Shown: positions 1-7,073 of the stretch, one piece after another
How the letters are laid out: the number at the start of each line of letters is the position of its first letter
How positions within the stretch are numbered: position 1 is the stretch's first letter
Source of the DNA: Bacteroidota bacterium
GTDB taxonomy: Bacteria > Bacteroidota > Ignavibacteria > Tepidaquicellales > Tepidaquicellaceae
Direction: 5' to 3'
DNA: 64,000 nt
Assembly: GCA_018266835.1 (NCBI GenBank)
Contig: JAFDZP010000002.1
Coordinates: 1-64,000 of the forward strand
The notes under the pieces: generated by a model
Databases searched by the model: none
Seen by the model: only the letters and a program-made list of their open reading frames with translations
Told to the model about the DNA's origin: nothing
Made by a program: the position numbers and the translations under genes

Positions 1-163
1 CGGCGACCAGGACGGAACCAACTTCGATTTCGATAGCGCTGGAATAGAATTAAACGAAGAAGATGTGACTCCACCTATCGTTCATCCGGTATTCAACACT
101 CCAAAGTATACTCCCTATGAAAAACTTCCTGATTATTTCCTCGCTGAGCTGCGCTTGGTTTAA
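1..163 (+). CDS. C-terminal part of small acidic protein, paralogue of the next gene (5' truncated by window)
   Basis: An open frame enters from the left edge (first full codon at base 2) and stops with TAA at 161-163, giving 53 visible residues. It is acidic and proline-rich and ends PDYFLAELRLV. The neighbouring protein ends PDYFLAELHLV, so the two are tandem paralogues with a conserved hydrophobic C-terminal tail. I recognise no domain. Its position immediately upstream of the ubiquitin-like conjugation genes suggests it belongs to the same transcription unit; its role is unknown. Confidence 0.6.
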   Translation, partial: GDQDGTNFDFDSAGIELNEEDVTPPIVHPVFNTPKYTPYEKLPDYFLAELRLV

Positions 164-223
164 GTAACATTCCTACAGTCAATTCTAATAACCATTCTAT
201 CAAATTTTAATTTTAAAAAAGTA

Positions 224-517
224 ATGAACAAATATTCATTCGATCTTCCTTACGACTATACTCAGTATGCAAGTGTAAGAGGATTTGTATATGCAAATTC
301 TGAAGACGAAGCACGGGAAAAGGCGAAGCATTCAGAGAACTGGTTCGATGAAGAGTTCGAAGATTCCGATGACTCAGGAGATTCTTATTATAATTATGAC
401 GCATTAGAAGTTGAACTTGATACCGCTAATGTAACTCATGCTCCTATATCAACTATGGCTAGTGTAAACAATAATCCTTATCCTGATTACTTTCTTGCTG
501 AACTTCACTTAGTCTAA
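224..517 (+). CDS. Small acidic protein of the ubiquitin-like operon, tandem paralogue
   Basis: Ninety-seven residues, unrecognised. The N-terminal half (SVRGFVYANSEDEAREKAKH, then an acidic D/E/S/Y stretch, then YDALEVELD) has the strand-helix-strand pattern seen in small alpha/beta proteins that carry an EAREKA-type helix, loosely like the DpnD/PcfM proteins of mobile elements; this resemblance is weak. The last 11 residues (PDYFLAELHLV) match the end of the preceding gene except for one residue. The conserved tail could be a binding or processing motif for the enzymes encoded downstream. It lies 60 bases after the upstream paralogue and 102 bases before the ubiquitin-like gene. Confidence 0.6.
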   Translation: MNKYSFDLPYDYTQYASVRGFVYANSEDEAREKAKHSENWFDEEFEDSDDSGDSYYNYDALEVELDTANVTHAPISTMASVNNNPYPDYFLAELHLV

Positions 518-619
518 TTACTTCGGCACAATTCTTCTCTGCATATCCCTCATATTAATTTTAGAAACTCTAAAGCTTTTAATCATTTTATAAACTTAAA
601 CAATAAAAGGAACAAACTC

Positions 620-883
620 ATGTCCTGGAATTCCAATCCAAACAGCGGCGGCAGTCAAGCCTCCAACAGAAAAAACGTAAGATGTAATAACCAAGACTTC
701 GATATTACAGGTCTATCAGGTGTTGCGCTTACCGACAGACTCAAAGCAATTGCCAGAGATAACGATATATCGAAATTTGATATATATGATTCTCTGAATG
801 CAAATCTCGATGCAACACAGATTGAAGCAGGTAACTTTACCGGCGATTTGACTATCGTCCGTTTCAACGTTGCAGCTGCTTGA
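620..883 (+). CDS. Candidate ubiquitin-like (beta-grasp) protein
   Basis: Eighty-seven residues. After a Ser/Asn/Gly-rich N-terminus of about 18 residues, the sequence follows a beta-grasp order: strand (NVRCNNQDFDIT), helix (LTDRLKAIARDND), strand (KFDIYDSL), and a last strand (GDLTIVRFNVAAA). The size and the genes that follow (E2-like, E1-like, JAMM peptidase) make it the natural modifier of the locus. It does not end in the Gly-Gly of ubiquitin, ThiS or MoaD; it ends in three alanines, which is odd for a protein meant to be adenylated at its C-terminus. The fold assignment is my inference from pattern and context; no motif proves it. Confidence 0.5.
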   Translation: MSWNSNPNSGGSQASNRKNVRCNNQDFDITGLSGVALTDRLKAIARDNDISKFDIYDSLNANLDATQIEAGNFTGDLTIVRFNVAAA

Positions 884-1109
884 ATTTGTAACGGTCAAGT
901 TTAGCATTAACTAGATCTACTCAGTAGTTCGCCAACAGGTATTCTCTTTCTAAAAAAATCCTTATCAGGGTTTGATAATTTTAATATTGAATGAATTATC
1001 ACTACTCATTGCTGATTTTATTAGGGAATACCTGTTTTAATTTAATTCAATTTGTGATCTATTCAGTGTTAAAAATTCCAAGAAAACATAATCAATTAAT
1101 AAAAAATGT

Positions 1110-2021
1110 ATGTCTTCAAATCAATCAGTACAAGAAAACCAAACGGCTCCCCGGGTCCCCAGTCAGCTCCCAGGTCAGTTGAACACTTCATTCTTTCAAA
1201 GAGTAGATGGGATTGAAGAGACCGTTTCATCTGAAAGTGCCGGGAAGAAATCAAAAAATAAATCTGTAACTAATACAAAAACCCGTCCAACTAAAGAATC
1301 AAAAATCCTCCGTCAGTCAGATAAGCATTTAGTGAATATCATCTCCCGGGAAATCAAATACAAAGACCTGAATGAGAAAATGCTGAAATCAAAGCAGGAA
1401 AACGTATTTATAAAGGAAGTATCAATCGAATCAGAAATCGATTATATAAATTCTTTAAAGCAATTGAAGGGGGTATTTAAAACGGAGCTCCAAACAGCAA
1501 TTAACAAAGTAAACAGTCTTTATCAGACAGAGCTTGTTAAGCTTCAGCAGTTATACCGCTCAGCAGTTGTTGGGGAGTCGTTAATAGCGATTATTAAGAC
1601 GATAAGTAAAAAAGACTGGTATCTGCTCATGAAGGATAACTCAGTTAATGCATATAAGTTCTACAATCCTCCCTTTGAAGTTACTGAAGGATATTTCAAC
1701 TCAGGGATAGTTCACGAATATACATCTCCTGTATGTTCAATAAGAGGAATATATGTAAACATTCTGCATCACAAAATCACTCACGGAACAATACACCTTT
1801 CAACAATTGGGCAACATCCTAACTGTAATATTGGTGGATTTGGTCAAGCTTGTCCTGGAAGCTTTGAAGACAGAGATATATGTCTTGCTGATCCAAATAA
1901 ACTATTAACTCTGCTTGAAGAAATATCCTCAACATATGAGAAGATTCATCTGGATAGCAGCTATTATAAACCGACAATTCCATTTGACGTTAAGCAGGAA
2001 TATAAGTGGAAGGCCAGCTGA
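1110..2021 (+). CDS. E2-like (UBC-fold) conjugating protein
   Basis: Three hundred and three residues. Residues 1-60 are polar and low-complexity; about 90-150 are helical, probably coiled coil. The C-terminal half carries YNPPF and then H236-P-N-C-N-I-G-G-F-G-Q-A-C248-P-G. This matches the E2 core pattern HPN...G..C-L/P-G, in which the Cys is the thioester-forming residue, so Cys248 is the likely catalytic cysteine. Known bacterial E2-like families sit beside ThiF/E1 and JAB genes exactly as here. The start is the ATG at 1110; an ATG at 1106 is in another frame. The gene is 80 bases upstream of the E1-like gene on the same strand. Cys239 is a second, less likely nucleophile. Confidence 0.7.
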   Translation: MSSNQSVQENQTAPRVPSQLPGQLNTSFFQRVDGIEETVSSESAGKKSKNKSVTNTKTRPTKESKILRQSDKHLVNIISREIKYKDLNEKMLKSKQENVFIKEVSIESEIDYINSLKQLKGVFKTELQTAINKVNSLYQTELVKLQQLYRSAVVGESLIAIIKTISKKDWYLLMKDNSVNAYKFYNPPFEVTEGYFNSGIVHEYTSPVCSIRGIYVNILHHKITHGTIHLSTIGQHPNCNIGGFGQACPGSFEDRDICLADPNKLLTLLEEISSTYEKIHLDSSYYKPTIPFDVKQEYKWKAS

Positions 2022-2101
2022 TTCATAATCCAATGAAGTAGAGAAATAAGAAATTAGTAGAGTAAAAAGACTCATAAAATAAAATCAACAATCCTTTTAA
2101 A

Positions 2102-2920
2102 ATGGAAAGCACAATAACAGAAATTAATAACAGGCAGTCAAAAATAATCCCTGACCTGTCCGGTGCTATTGCAATTGTTGCCGGACTTGGAGGAATTGGT
2201 TCCTGGGTAGCTTTAGACTTAGCTTTAATAGGAGTCGGTTCAATACTCATCTACGATACAGATAAAATAGAACCAAGTAATCTAAACAGAACTTTATTCA
2301 AAGAATCACAAATCGGACAATATAAAACTGACGCAGTAAAAGAATTAATTGCAGAGAGAAGAAAGGATTGTTTAGTTCTTTCATTCGAAGAATTCTTTGA
2401 AGCAGAGATGCTGAATAAATTAGACGGTGTGGAATACTTTTTTGACTGTACCGACACAACAAGACTCAAAGACTCGATGTATGAGTTTAAAGTAAAAAAG
2501 CAGATGGAGTTTGAAGAGCTTAAAAAGAAAGAAGAGGATAAGAATAAAGTAAAAAATAAATCAAAGAAAAATTCTGAGACTTCTCAAAACAATCAATCAA
2601 ATTCAGGAGCTCAGTATGCTAATTACGGACCCGGAATTACTAATCAATATCCTGCACAATCTATAAATCAAATTCAGGAATACAAATTCCCTCAATATGT
2701 AAAGCTTGGATACGATGGATTCGAAGGAACTATCTGCCTGAATGATTTTAATGCCGGCAGATGGGGAACAGATTCAAGTTACACAATTACTCCCAGCTTC
2801 TTTGGCACTCCACAAATGTTAAGCGCAGCGGCAGTGATTGAAATGTTAATTGTCAAAAACAAGAATGCATTTACTAAAACAGTAAATGTTACAACTCTTT
2901 TGACACTTCTACACGATTAA
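2102..2920 (+). CDS. E1-like ThiF/MoeB-family adenylyltransferase
   Basis: Two hundred and seventy-two residues. The Rossmann nucleotide-binding loop is G28-L-G-G-I-G33, followed by the E1 signature YDTDKIEPSNLNR (residues 51-63), including Asp52, Asn60 and Arg63 that contact ATP in this superfamily. FFDCTDTTRLKD (about 113-124) matches the acidic adenylation-site strand. A Lys/Glu/Asn-rich low-complexity insert of about 60 residues (roughly 125-190) sits where E1 proteins have the crossover loop. There are only three cysteines; Cys212 (GTICLND) is the best candidate for a thioester-forming cysteine. The enzyme would activate the C-terminus of the ubiquitin-like protein and pass it to the E2-like protein. 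Confidence 0.85.
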   Translation: MESTITEINNRQSKIIPDLSGAIAIVAGLGGIGSWVALDLALIGVGSILIYDTDKIEPSNLNRTLFKESQIGQYKTDAVKELIAERRKDCLVLSFEEFFEAEMLNKLDGVEYFFDCTDTTRLKDSMYEFKVKKQMEFEELKKKEEDKNKVKNKSKKNSETSQNNQSNSGAQYANYGPGITNQYPAQSINQIQEYKFPQYVKLGYDGFEGTICLNDFNAGRWGTDSSYTITPSFFGTPQMLSAAAVIEMLIVKNKNAFTKTVNVTTLLTLLHD

Positions 2921-2982
2921 ATTCCTAAAGCTAATAATTAAAATTTCTTCAAACTAGCAAACTTTTTAAATCACATAAACTC

Positions 2983-4035
2983 ATGAAAGAGAAAAACTCT
3001 AAATCAGGAAGTTCAAATAATTCAGATGGAAAAGATGAATCAGACTCCGGACGAAACAAAGCTGAAAACAAAAGCAAAGAAGCTGTTTCTAAAGCTAATG
3101 GTAAAGCTACTTCCGCTCCTGATACTTTATTAACTGAAGTACATACTGCGCGAAACGGCAAAAGAAGTTCTGGTAATGATGTACTTAACTCCATTCTAAA
3201 TGAAACACGAAAACCTTCTGAAGCAGGATGGGAAAGCGGAATAAAGATACTCGATACAGTGAAGGTTATTATTCCTCTGAAGCTCCTGCTTGTTTGTAAT
3301 CAGATAGCTGACAGATTAAGTGGTGAAGAGTTCTCAATACTGGTTAATCTTACAGAGAAAGATAAAGTAATCAGATTATCAGAGGAGTTTCATATTCCGC
3401 AGCAAGTCGTTTCAAATGCATCTATTGATTACATACCGGAAGACTATAACTTCAACACAGTAATACACCGACATCCAGATGGTATGAACTCTTTCAGTTC
3501 AACAGATAAGAACTTCATCAATCAGAACTTTAAATTATCGATACTCTATACTTATAAAGATGGATTCGTTCACGGCATTTATAATCTAAAGCATGATAAT
3601 TATTTAGTTCAGCTTCCAATTGAAATAAGTGTAGATATGGGATTAGACTTAATAGACATACAGAATATCCAAACAGTCAGGGCTTCAAGAAAAGTAATTG
3701 AGATCGATGATGAAAGACTAATCGGAAATGGCAGACAATATGGTTCAATGTTTGAAGTAGAAGATGACTTACCATTCGGGCGATCAATGGATATAAGATT
3801 CGGACACAGAGGTAAACGAAGAATAATTTCAGATGATAAAATTTCAACTTTTGATTTAGATAAGGACGGGTCAGAAGAAGAGAAGCGTGAACTAAAAAAG
3901 CTCGATGAAGAGAACCTGGATTACGGTCTTATAAAGAGAATTATTCTTGAAGATGTAAATGATAATTTAGAAACCCTGGATATGCGATTGACTAACATGG
4001 AAGATTTTATTCAATATTCCGGGCATTTTATATAG
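2983..4035 (+). CDS. JAMM/JAB-family metallopeptidase
   Basis: Three hundred and fifty residues. Residues 1-85 are polar, charged linker. The central domain has the complete JAMM metal site: an upstream glutamate at E115/E116 (SGEEFSILVNL), H162-R-H164-P, and S172-S-T-D175. Members of this family remove or mature ubiquitin-like modifiers by zinc-dependent isopeptide cleavage. The C-terminal region (about 230-350) is highly charged and of unknown function. It is the last gene of the set, 62 bases after the E1-like gene. Placement with E1, E2 and a ubiquitin-like protein supports a conjugation/deconjugation role rather than a DNA-repair RadC role. Confidence 0.85.
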   Translation: MKEKNSKSGSSNNSDGKDESDSGRNKAENKSKEAVSKANGKATSAPDTLLTEVHTARNGKRSSGNDVLNSILNETRKPSEAGWESGIKILDTVKVIIPLKLLLVCNQIADRLSGEEFSILVNLTEKDKVIRLSEEFHIPQQVVSNASIDYIPEDYNFNTVIHRHPDGMNSFSSTDKNFINQNFKLSILYTYKDGFVHGIYNLKHDNYLVQLPIEISVDMGLDLIDIQNIQTVRASRKVIEIDDERLIGNGRQYGSMFEVEDDLPFGRSMDIRFGHRGKRRIISDDKISTFDLDKDGSEEEKRELKKLDEENLDYGLIKRIILEDVNDNLETLDMRLTNMEDFIQYSGHFI

Positions 4036-4191
4036 TTCTCTTCACTTACAAAATCTTTCTACTTCCATCCATTACATCCAACCTTTCATTTCATCACACT
4101 CAACCTACCAATATACCTTCCTTTGCCGAGCTCCTGCTCTTTCTCAAATTCATAAATTCACAAATTATAAATTAAATGAAAGGGGAATTTA

Positions 4192-4329
4192 ATGTTCAAT
4201 TGCATTTCGAAGGAAGTATTAAAGAAAATCTGTATAGTTGTTCTGGAAATTCTTATAGCGGATTGCTTTAATAAAGGTAAGGATTACGTGAAGACGAGGA
4301 GGAAGAAAGCAAAAAAGGGAGAGTCCTGA
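4192..4329 (+). CDS. Short basic hypothetical protein (45 aa)
   Basis: ATG at 4192 follows AAAGGGGAATTTA, one of the few strong Shine-Dalgarno sequences in this part of the window, and the frame runs 45 codons to TGA at 4327-4329. The product begins MFNCISKEVLKKICIVVLEI, a short amphipathic or hydrophobic segment with three cysteines, and ends in a Lys/Arg-rich tail. No family recognised. The ribosome-binding site is the main reason to believe it is translated. Confidence 0.4.
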   Translation: MFNCISKEVLKKICIVVLEILIADCFNKGKDYVKTRRKKAKKGES

Positions 4330-4444
4330 GAATGGATTCTTCCTTCTTGCTTTTGTTCGATTGCCACTCAAAATCCCAATTTCTTAAAATGAGTAAAAAT
4401 TTTACTCAAAATAGAAGTATTGTAAAAACAACAAAATTAAAAAC

Positions 4445-4759
4445 ATGAAACTCTTTACTAAAGAAATAGAAAAAAAGGCTCAAGCTCAATTTCCAAAAGG
4501 TAACGGCCTTGAATCTCAAGTTGTTGTTGCTAAGTTTTTCAATCCAACAGGAGCCGGAACCTGGTATCTAATGAATCAAGATCCGGAAGACACTGATTAC
4601 TGTTGGGGATTATGTCATATTTTTGAATGGGAAATGGGTAGCTTTTCTAAAAGTGAACTCGAAAATTTTAAAGGTAGAATGGGTCTAAGTATTGAGAGGG
4701 ATTTACATTTTCAAGAAGTGAGTGCGAAGGAATTGTGGGATAGTTTAATTAAAGTTTAA
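4445..4759 (+). CDS. DUF2958 family protein
   Basis: One hundred and four residues. The order of motifs is that of DUF2958: a VVAKFFNPTGAGTWYLM strand pair, a CWGLCHIFEWEMGSFSKSELENF segment, and the closing LSIERDLHF. The family is found mainly on integrative and conjugative elements and plasmids of many bacteria; its biochemical role is not known. It lies about 30 bases upstream of the tRNA-Thr remnant, i.e. at the very edge of the left element, consistent with mobile DNA. Confidence 0.8.
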   Translation: MKLFTKEIEKKAQAQFPKGNGLESQVVVAKFFNPTGAGTWYLMNQDPEDTDYCWGLCHIFEWEMGSFSKSELENFKGRMGLSIERDLHFQEVSAKELWDSLIKV

Positions 4760-4790
4760 AAGTTCGAATGCTTTATAGTGACTATATAAT

Positions 4791-4831
4791 TTGTAATCAG
4801 CAGGTCGGGGGTTCAAGTCCCTCTGCCAGCT
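4791..4831 (+). repeat. tRNA-Thr 3' fragment (probable attachment site)
   Basis: From the anticodon loop onward the sequence reads as a tRNA-Thr(TGT) 3' half: TTGTAATCAGC, variable loop AGGTC, T-arm GGGGGTTCAAGTCCCTC, acceptor strand TGCCAGC and discriminator T. The 5' half is missing: the bases before 4791 cannot pair with the anticodon stem or acceptor strand. Such a duplicated tRNA 3' end is the classical scar of tyrosine-integrase insertion and marks the distal end of an element that lies to the left, with the intact tRNA presumably beyond the window. Confidence 0.8.
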
Positions 4832-4837
4832 CAAGAT

Positions 4838-4877
4838 AAACCCCTCAAGAATTAACATCTTGAGGGGTTTTTTTTTT
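4838..4877 (+). terminator. Rho-independent terminator after tRNA-Thr remnant
   Basis: ACCCCTCAAG and CTTGAGGGGT form a 10-bp stem with a loop of about nine bases, followed by a run of at least eight T. It lies seven bases after the tRNA fragment and is probably the original tRNA terminator. The stem is symmetrical enough to stop transcription arriving from the right as well. Confidence 0.85.
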
Positions 4878-4902
4878 ACCCACCTACTTTTTACAATTTC
4901 TG

Positions 4903-4924
4903 GGGACGATTTAGGGACAATTTA
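4903..4924. repeat. Tandem 11-mer direct repeat beside the att remnant
   Basis: GGGACGATTTA (4903-4913) is followed directly by GGGACAATTTA (4914-4924), differing at one base. Short direct repeats next to a tRNA attachment site are often integrase arm-binding sites. No binding evidence exists beyond position. Confidence 0.35.
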
Positions 4925-4944
4925 GCGTTATTAATTGTCTATAA

Positions 4945-5883
4945 TTATATCAACCCTAATATCATTTTTTTTAATTCACTAGATATACCTACATCTGATT
5001 CAATATAAGAAATCATTGCTAGTATCCTTTCATTCATATCGGAGTGTTCATTTTTAATTTTTTCATATGTTAGACTATCCATAGTATTTAAAAATATTAC
5101 ATCCAGATCACCCATGTTACCTTCCTTATACAAAGTTATATTGGTAGATAAAATAGTTGGAATATATAATTTTCTTCCCTCTTTTCTCTTCTCATTAATT
5201 TTTTTTAGATCTTCATCATGGATTTCTTTTAAACGAGAATAAACCCAATAATAAAATTCATGAACTGCTTCAATGTAATCTTCAAACAGATTTCTCAAAT
5301 CAATTTCACCACCAACATTATTCAAATACTTAAGAGTAACTTCATTTATTACTTTTATTTCATTATCTGATTTACTTCGTTTCGTTTGCTTTTCTATATA
5401 AGAAATCAAAGTATCTGTTTCTAAAAGTAATTTTCTAGAGCTTCCATTTTCTCTATCCCAATGAAATTGTCTTGAAGGAATAATAAGTTTTATGTGTTGA
5501 ACGTATTGACGTAATTGAAAAAATATATTAAAAACTGGATTAGAAGTTAACTGCATCTTTTTCTCTTCATATTCTTTATAAAATACAGGAGAATCAATCT
5601 CATAATTGCTCATAACGTTATTTGTTATACTCATTAAGGTATAAGAACTAGAAATAAAATTATGAAGATATCTATTCAAATCTCCAGCATATTTCATAAA
5701 CAAATGCCTATTATGAGTCGCAAATACTTGATCGTTTTCGGAAATAACACCATATTCAATACTTTTAGATAAGTCAATTCCGTTTCCATCAAAAATCTCT
5801 AATGCGTATTGCATCTGATCCAGTTTTCTAATTTTCTGATGTTCTGGCATATTATCTAATTCATCTAAAATATTTTGTTCCAT
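4945..5883 (-). CDS. Hypothetical protein (312 aa) downstream of the nucleotide cassette
   Basis: Unrecognised. The product is soluble, predicted largely helical, with no signal peptide or membrane segment. It has a weakly conserved-looking central part (FQLRQYVQHIKLIIPSRQFH) and a region rich in aromatic residues around 205-225 (EDYIEAVHEFYYWVYSRLKE). It is separated from the thymidylate-synthase-like gene by 161 bases that contain a possible hairpin, so it may be either the last gene of the operon or a separate unit. The base composition matches the cassette. It could be an effector or a passenger; the sequence does not decide. Confidence 0.6.
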   Translation of the reverse strand: MEQNILDELDNMPEHQKIRKLDQMQYALEIFDGNGIDLSKSIEYGVISENDQVFATHNRHLFMKYAGDLNRYLHNFISSSYTLMSITNNVMSNYEIDSPVFYKEYEEKKMQLTSNPVFNIFFQLRQYVQHIKLIIPSRQFHWDRENGSSRKLLLETDTLISYIEKQTKRSKSDNEIKVINEVTLKYLNNVGGEIDLRNLFEDYIEAVHEFYYWVYSRLKEIHDEDLKKINEKRKEGRKLYIPTILSTNITLYKEGNMGDLDVIFLNTMDSLTYEKIKNEHSDMNERILAMISYIESDVGISSELKKMILGLI

Positions 5884-5915
5884 GAGAGTAAAAAATAATT
5901 AATAAAAATAATACA

Positions 5916-5938
5916 GAAGATATTACGTGTAATACTTC
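5916..5938 (-). terminator. Possible weak terminator hairpin after the cassette
   Basis: GAAG-a-TATTAC and GTAATACTTC form a 10-bp stem with one bulge and a two-base loop. On the minus strand the hairpin is followed by T-rich sequence. It would separate the cassette from the 312-residue gene. Weak, because the stem is AT-rich and the T tract is interrupted. Confidence 0.3.
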
Positions 5939-6044
5939 TCCCTATTCAAACAATGTAGAATTTATATTCAAATAATTTGAGAGTGAGAATAGTGTAGAGA
6001 GGTTTACTAATTTCCTACCTAACTTATATCTTTTCTGGTGACGG

Positions 6045-7073
6045 TTAAGTGATGATTTTTTGTTCCTTAAATCGCTTATACCAATTTTCCCACAAAAATA
6101 ATAAAACAGGATTAGAACAATTCGATAGGATTTCTTCAATTAAATAATCCAGTCCTTTTCTTCGAGCAAATTCACTAGTTATTATTAAAAGTATATTTCT
6201 AAATGATTCCGTAGCATTTTTCCATTTTATTATTTCCAAAACTTCTTTAGACGTAACTTTGGTAAAAATTAACTGATTACAAATGCTTTCTAATTGGTTA
6301 AATAGCTTTTCTGAATTTTTTTTATCTATAGCAATTGAGTCTAAATTAGAATCAATCTTGGGATTTTTTTTAAATTCTTCAGAAGATAATAATAGATTTT
6401 TAAAATCCTTTTCATATACATGTAAACTGTCACTAAGCTGATTATATGTTCCTAGTTCTATTCCAAGCCATCCAGCAAGGACTTCTTGTAAATAAGTAAA
6501 TTGAACAAAATTATAGGGAACTCCTAAAAATATATCATTGCTCCTTAATACTTGCATCCATTCCAGCTTGTTGTCTCTTACTTTAGGAATACTGCAGATA
6601 TTACAGGGAATATCTTTACTACGCGGTCTGCCAGTTTCAAAAGGTAAATCCTTTGAGGGATTCCAGATTTGTAGTACAACTTGCCTAGTTTTACTATTAT
6701 TTGAAAGAGCTTTGTATGCACGTTCTAATTGATCAATACCATTATAATCTCTCAATCGTGACCCATATGCACCATAATAATTTTTTACATTTCCAGCAAA
6801 ATTTGGCAGACTACTATTCCAAAAATTAAGAAAATTCGCATTAGATTTTCCATTTACTATCCATACAACTTCAGCAAGTGCAAAAGCTGGATTCAAAGAG
6901 GGTTTGCGAGAAAATATCCACCTGTCTCTTGGATTTTCAAATGTGATCCCTGCATGTAATATTTCCTTGGTTGAACCTAACCTACTATCCGTAATATTTG
7001 TATTATCATCCAACATCTCACGAACAATTTTTTTCCAGACTTCGTCAGCCGACTTTCCATTAAAAGTTATCAT
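6045..7073 (-). CDS. Thymidylate synthase-family enzyme (deoxyuridylate C5-alkylating type)
   Basis: Three hundred and forty-two residues, longer than ThyA (about 264). The ThyA core is clear: TRQVVLQIWNP (129-138), catalytic P156-C157-N158 (most enzymes have PCH), then R177-S-N-D180-x-F-L-G-V-P-Y-N188 and D215-S-L-H218-V-Y220. Asn188 is the residue that in ThyA recognises uracil rather than cytosine, pointing to dUMP as substrate. The chemistry could be methylation or hydroxymethylation; the sequence does not separate these. About 110 extra C-terminal residues are helical and unrecognised. Start and stop overlap the upstream gene as ATGA, so translation is probably coupled. The neighbours argue for modified-nucleotide metabolism rather than housekeeping dTMP synthesis. 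Confidence 0.85.
   Translation of the reverse strand: MITFNGKSADEVWKKIVREMLDDNTNITDSRLGSTKEILHAGITFENPRDRWIFSRKPSLNPAFALAEVVWIVNGKSNANFLNFWNSSLPNFAGNVKNYYGAYGSRLRDYNGIDQLERAYKALSNNSKTRQVVLQIWNPSKDLPFETGRPRSKDIPCNICSIPKVRDNKLEWMQVLRSNDIFLGVPYNFVQFTYLQEVLAGWLGIELGTYNQLSDSLHVYEKDFKNLLLSSEEFKKNPKIDSNLDSIAIDKKNSEKLFNQLESICNQLIFTKVTSKEVLEIIKWKNATESFRNILLIITSEFARRKGLDYLIEEILSNCSNPVLLFLWENWYKRFKEQKIIT

Noticed and set aside
1-4035. PRTRC plasmid system
   Set aside because: E1, E2-like and JAB are shared, but the PRTRC ParB and other signature proteins are not visible and the modifier does not look like PRTRC protein C. The left end is cut, so this is not absolute.
4791-4831. Functional tRNA-Thr gene
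   Set aside because: Only the 3' half is present; the 5' acceptor and D-arm are absent and the preceding bases do not pair.
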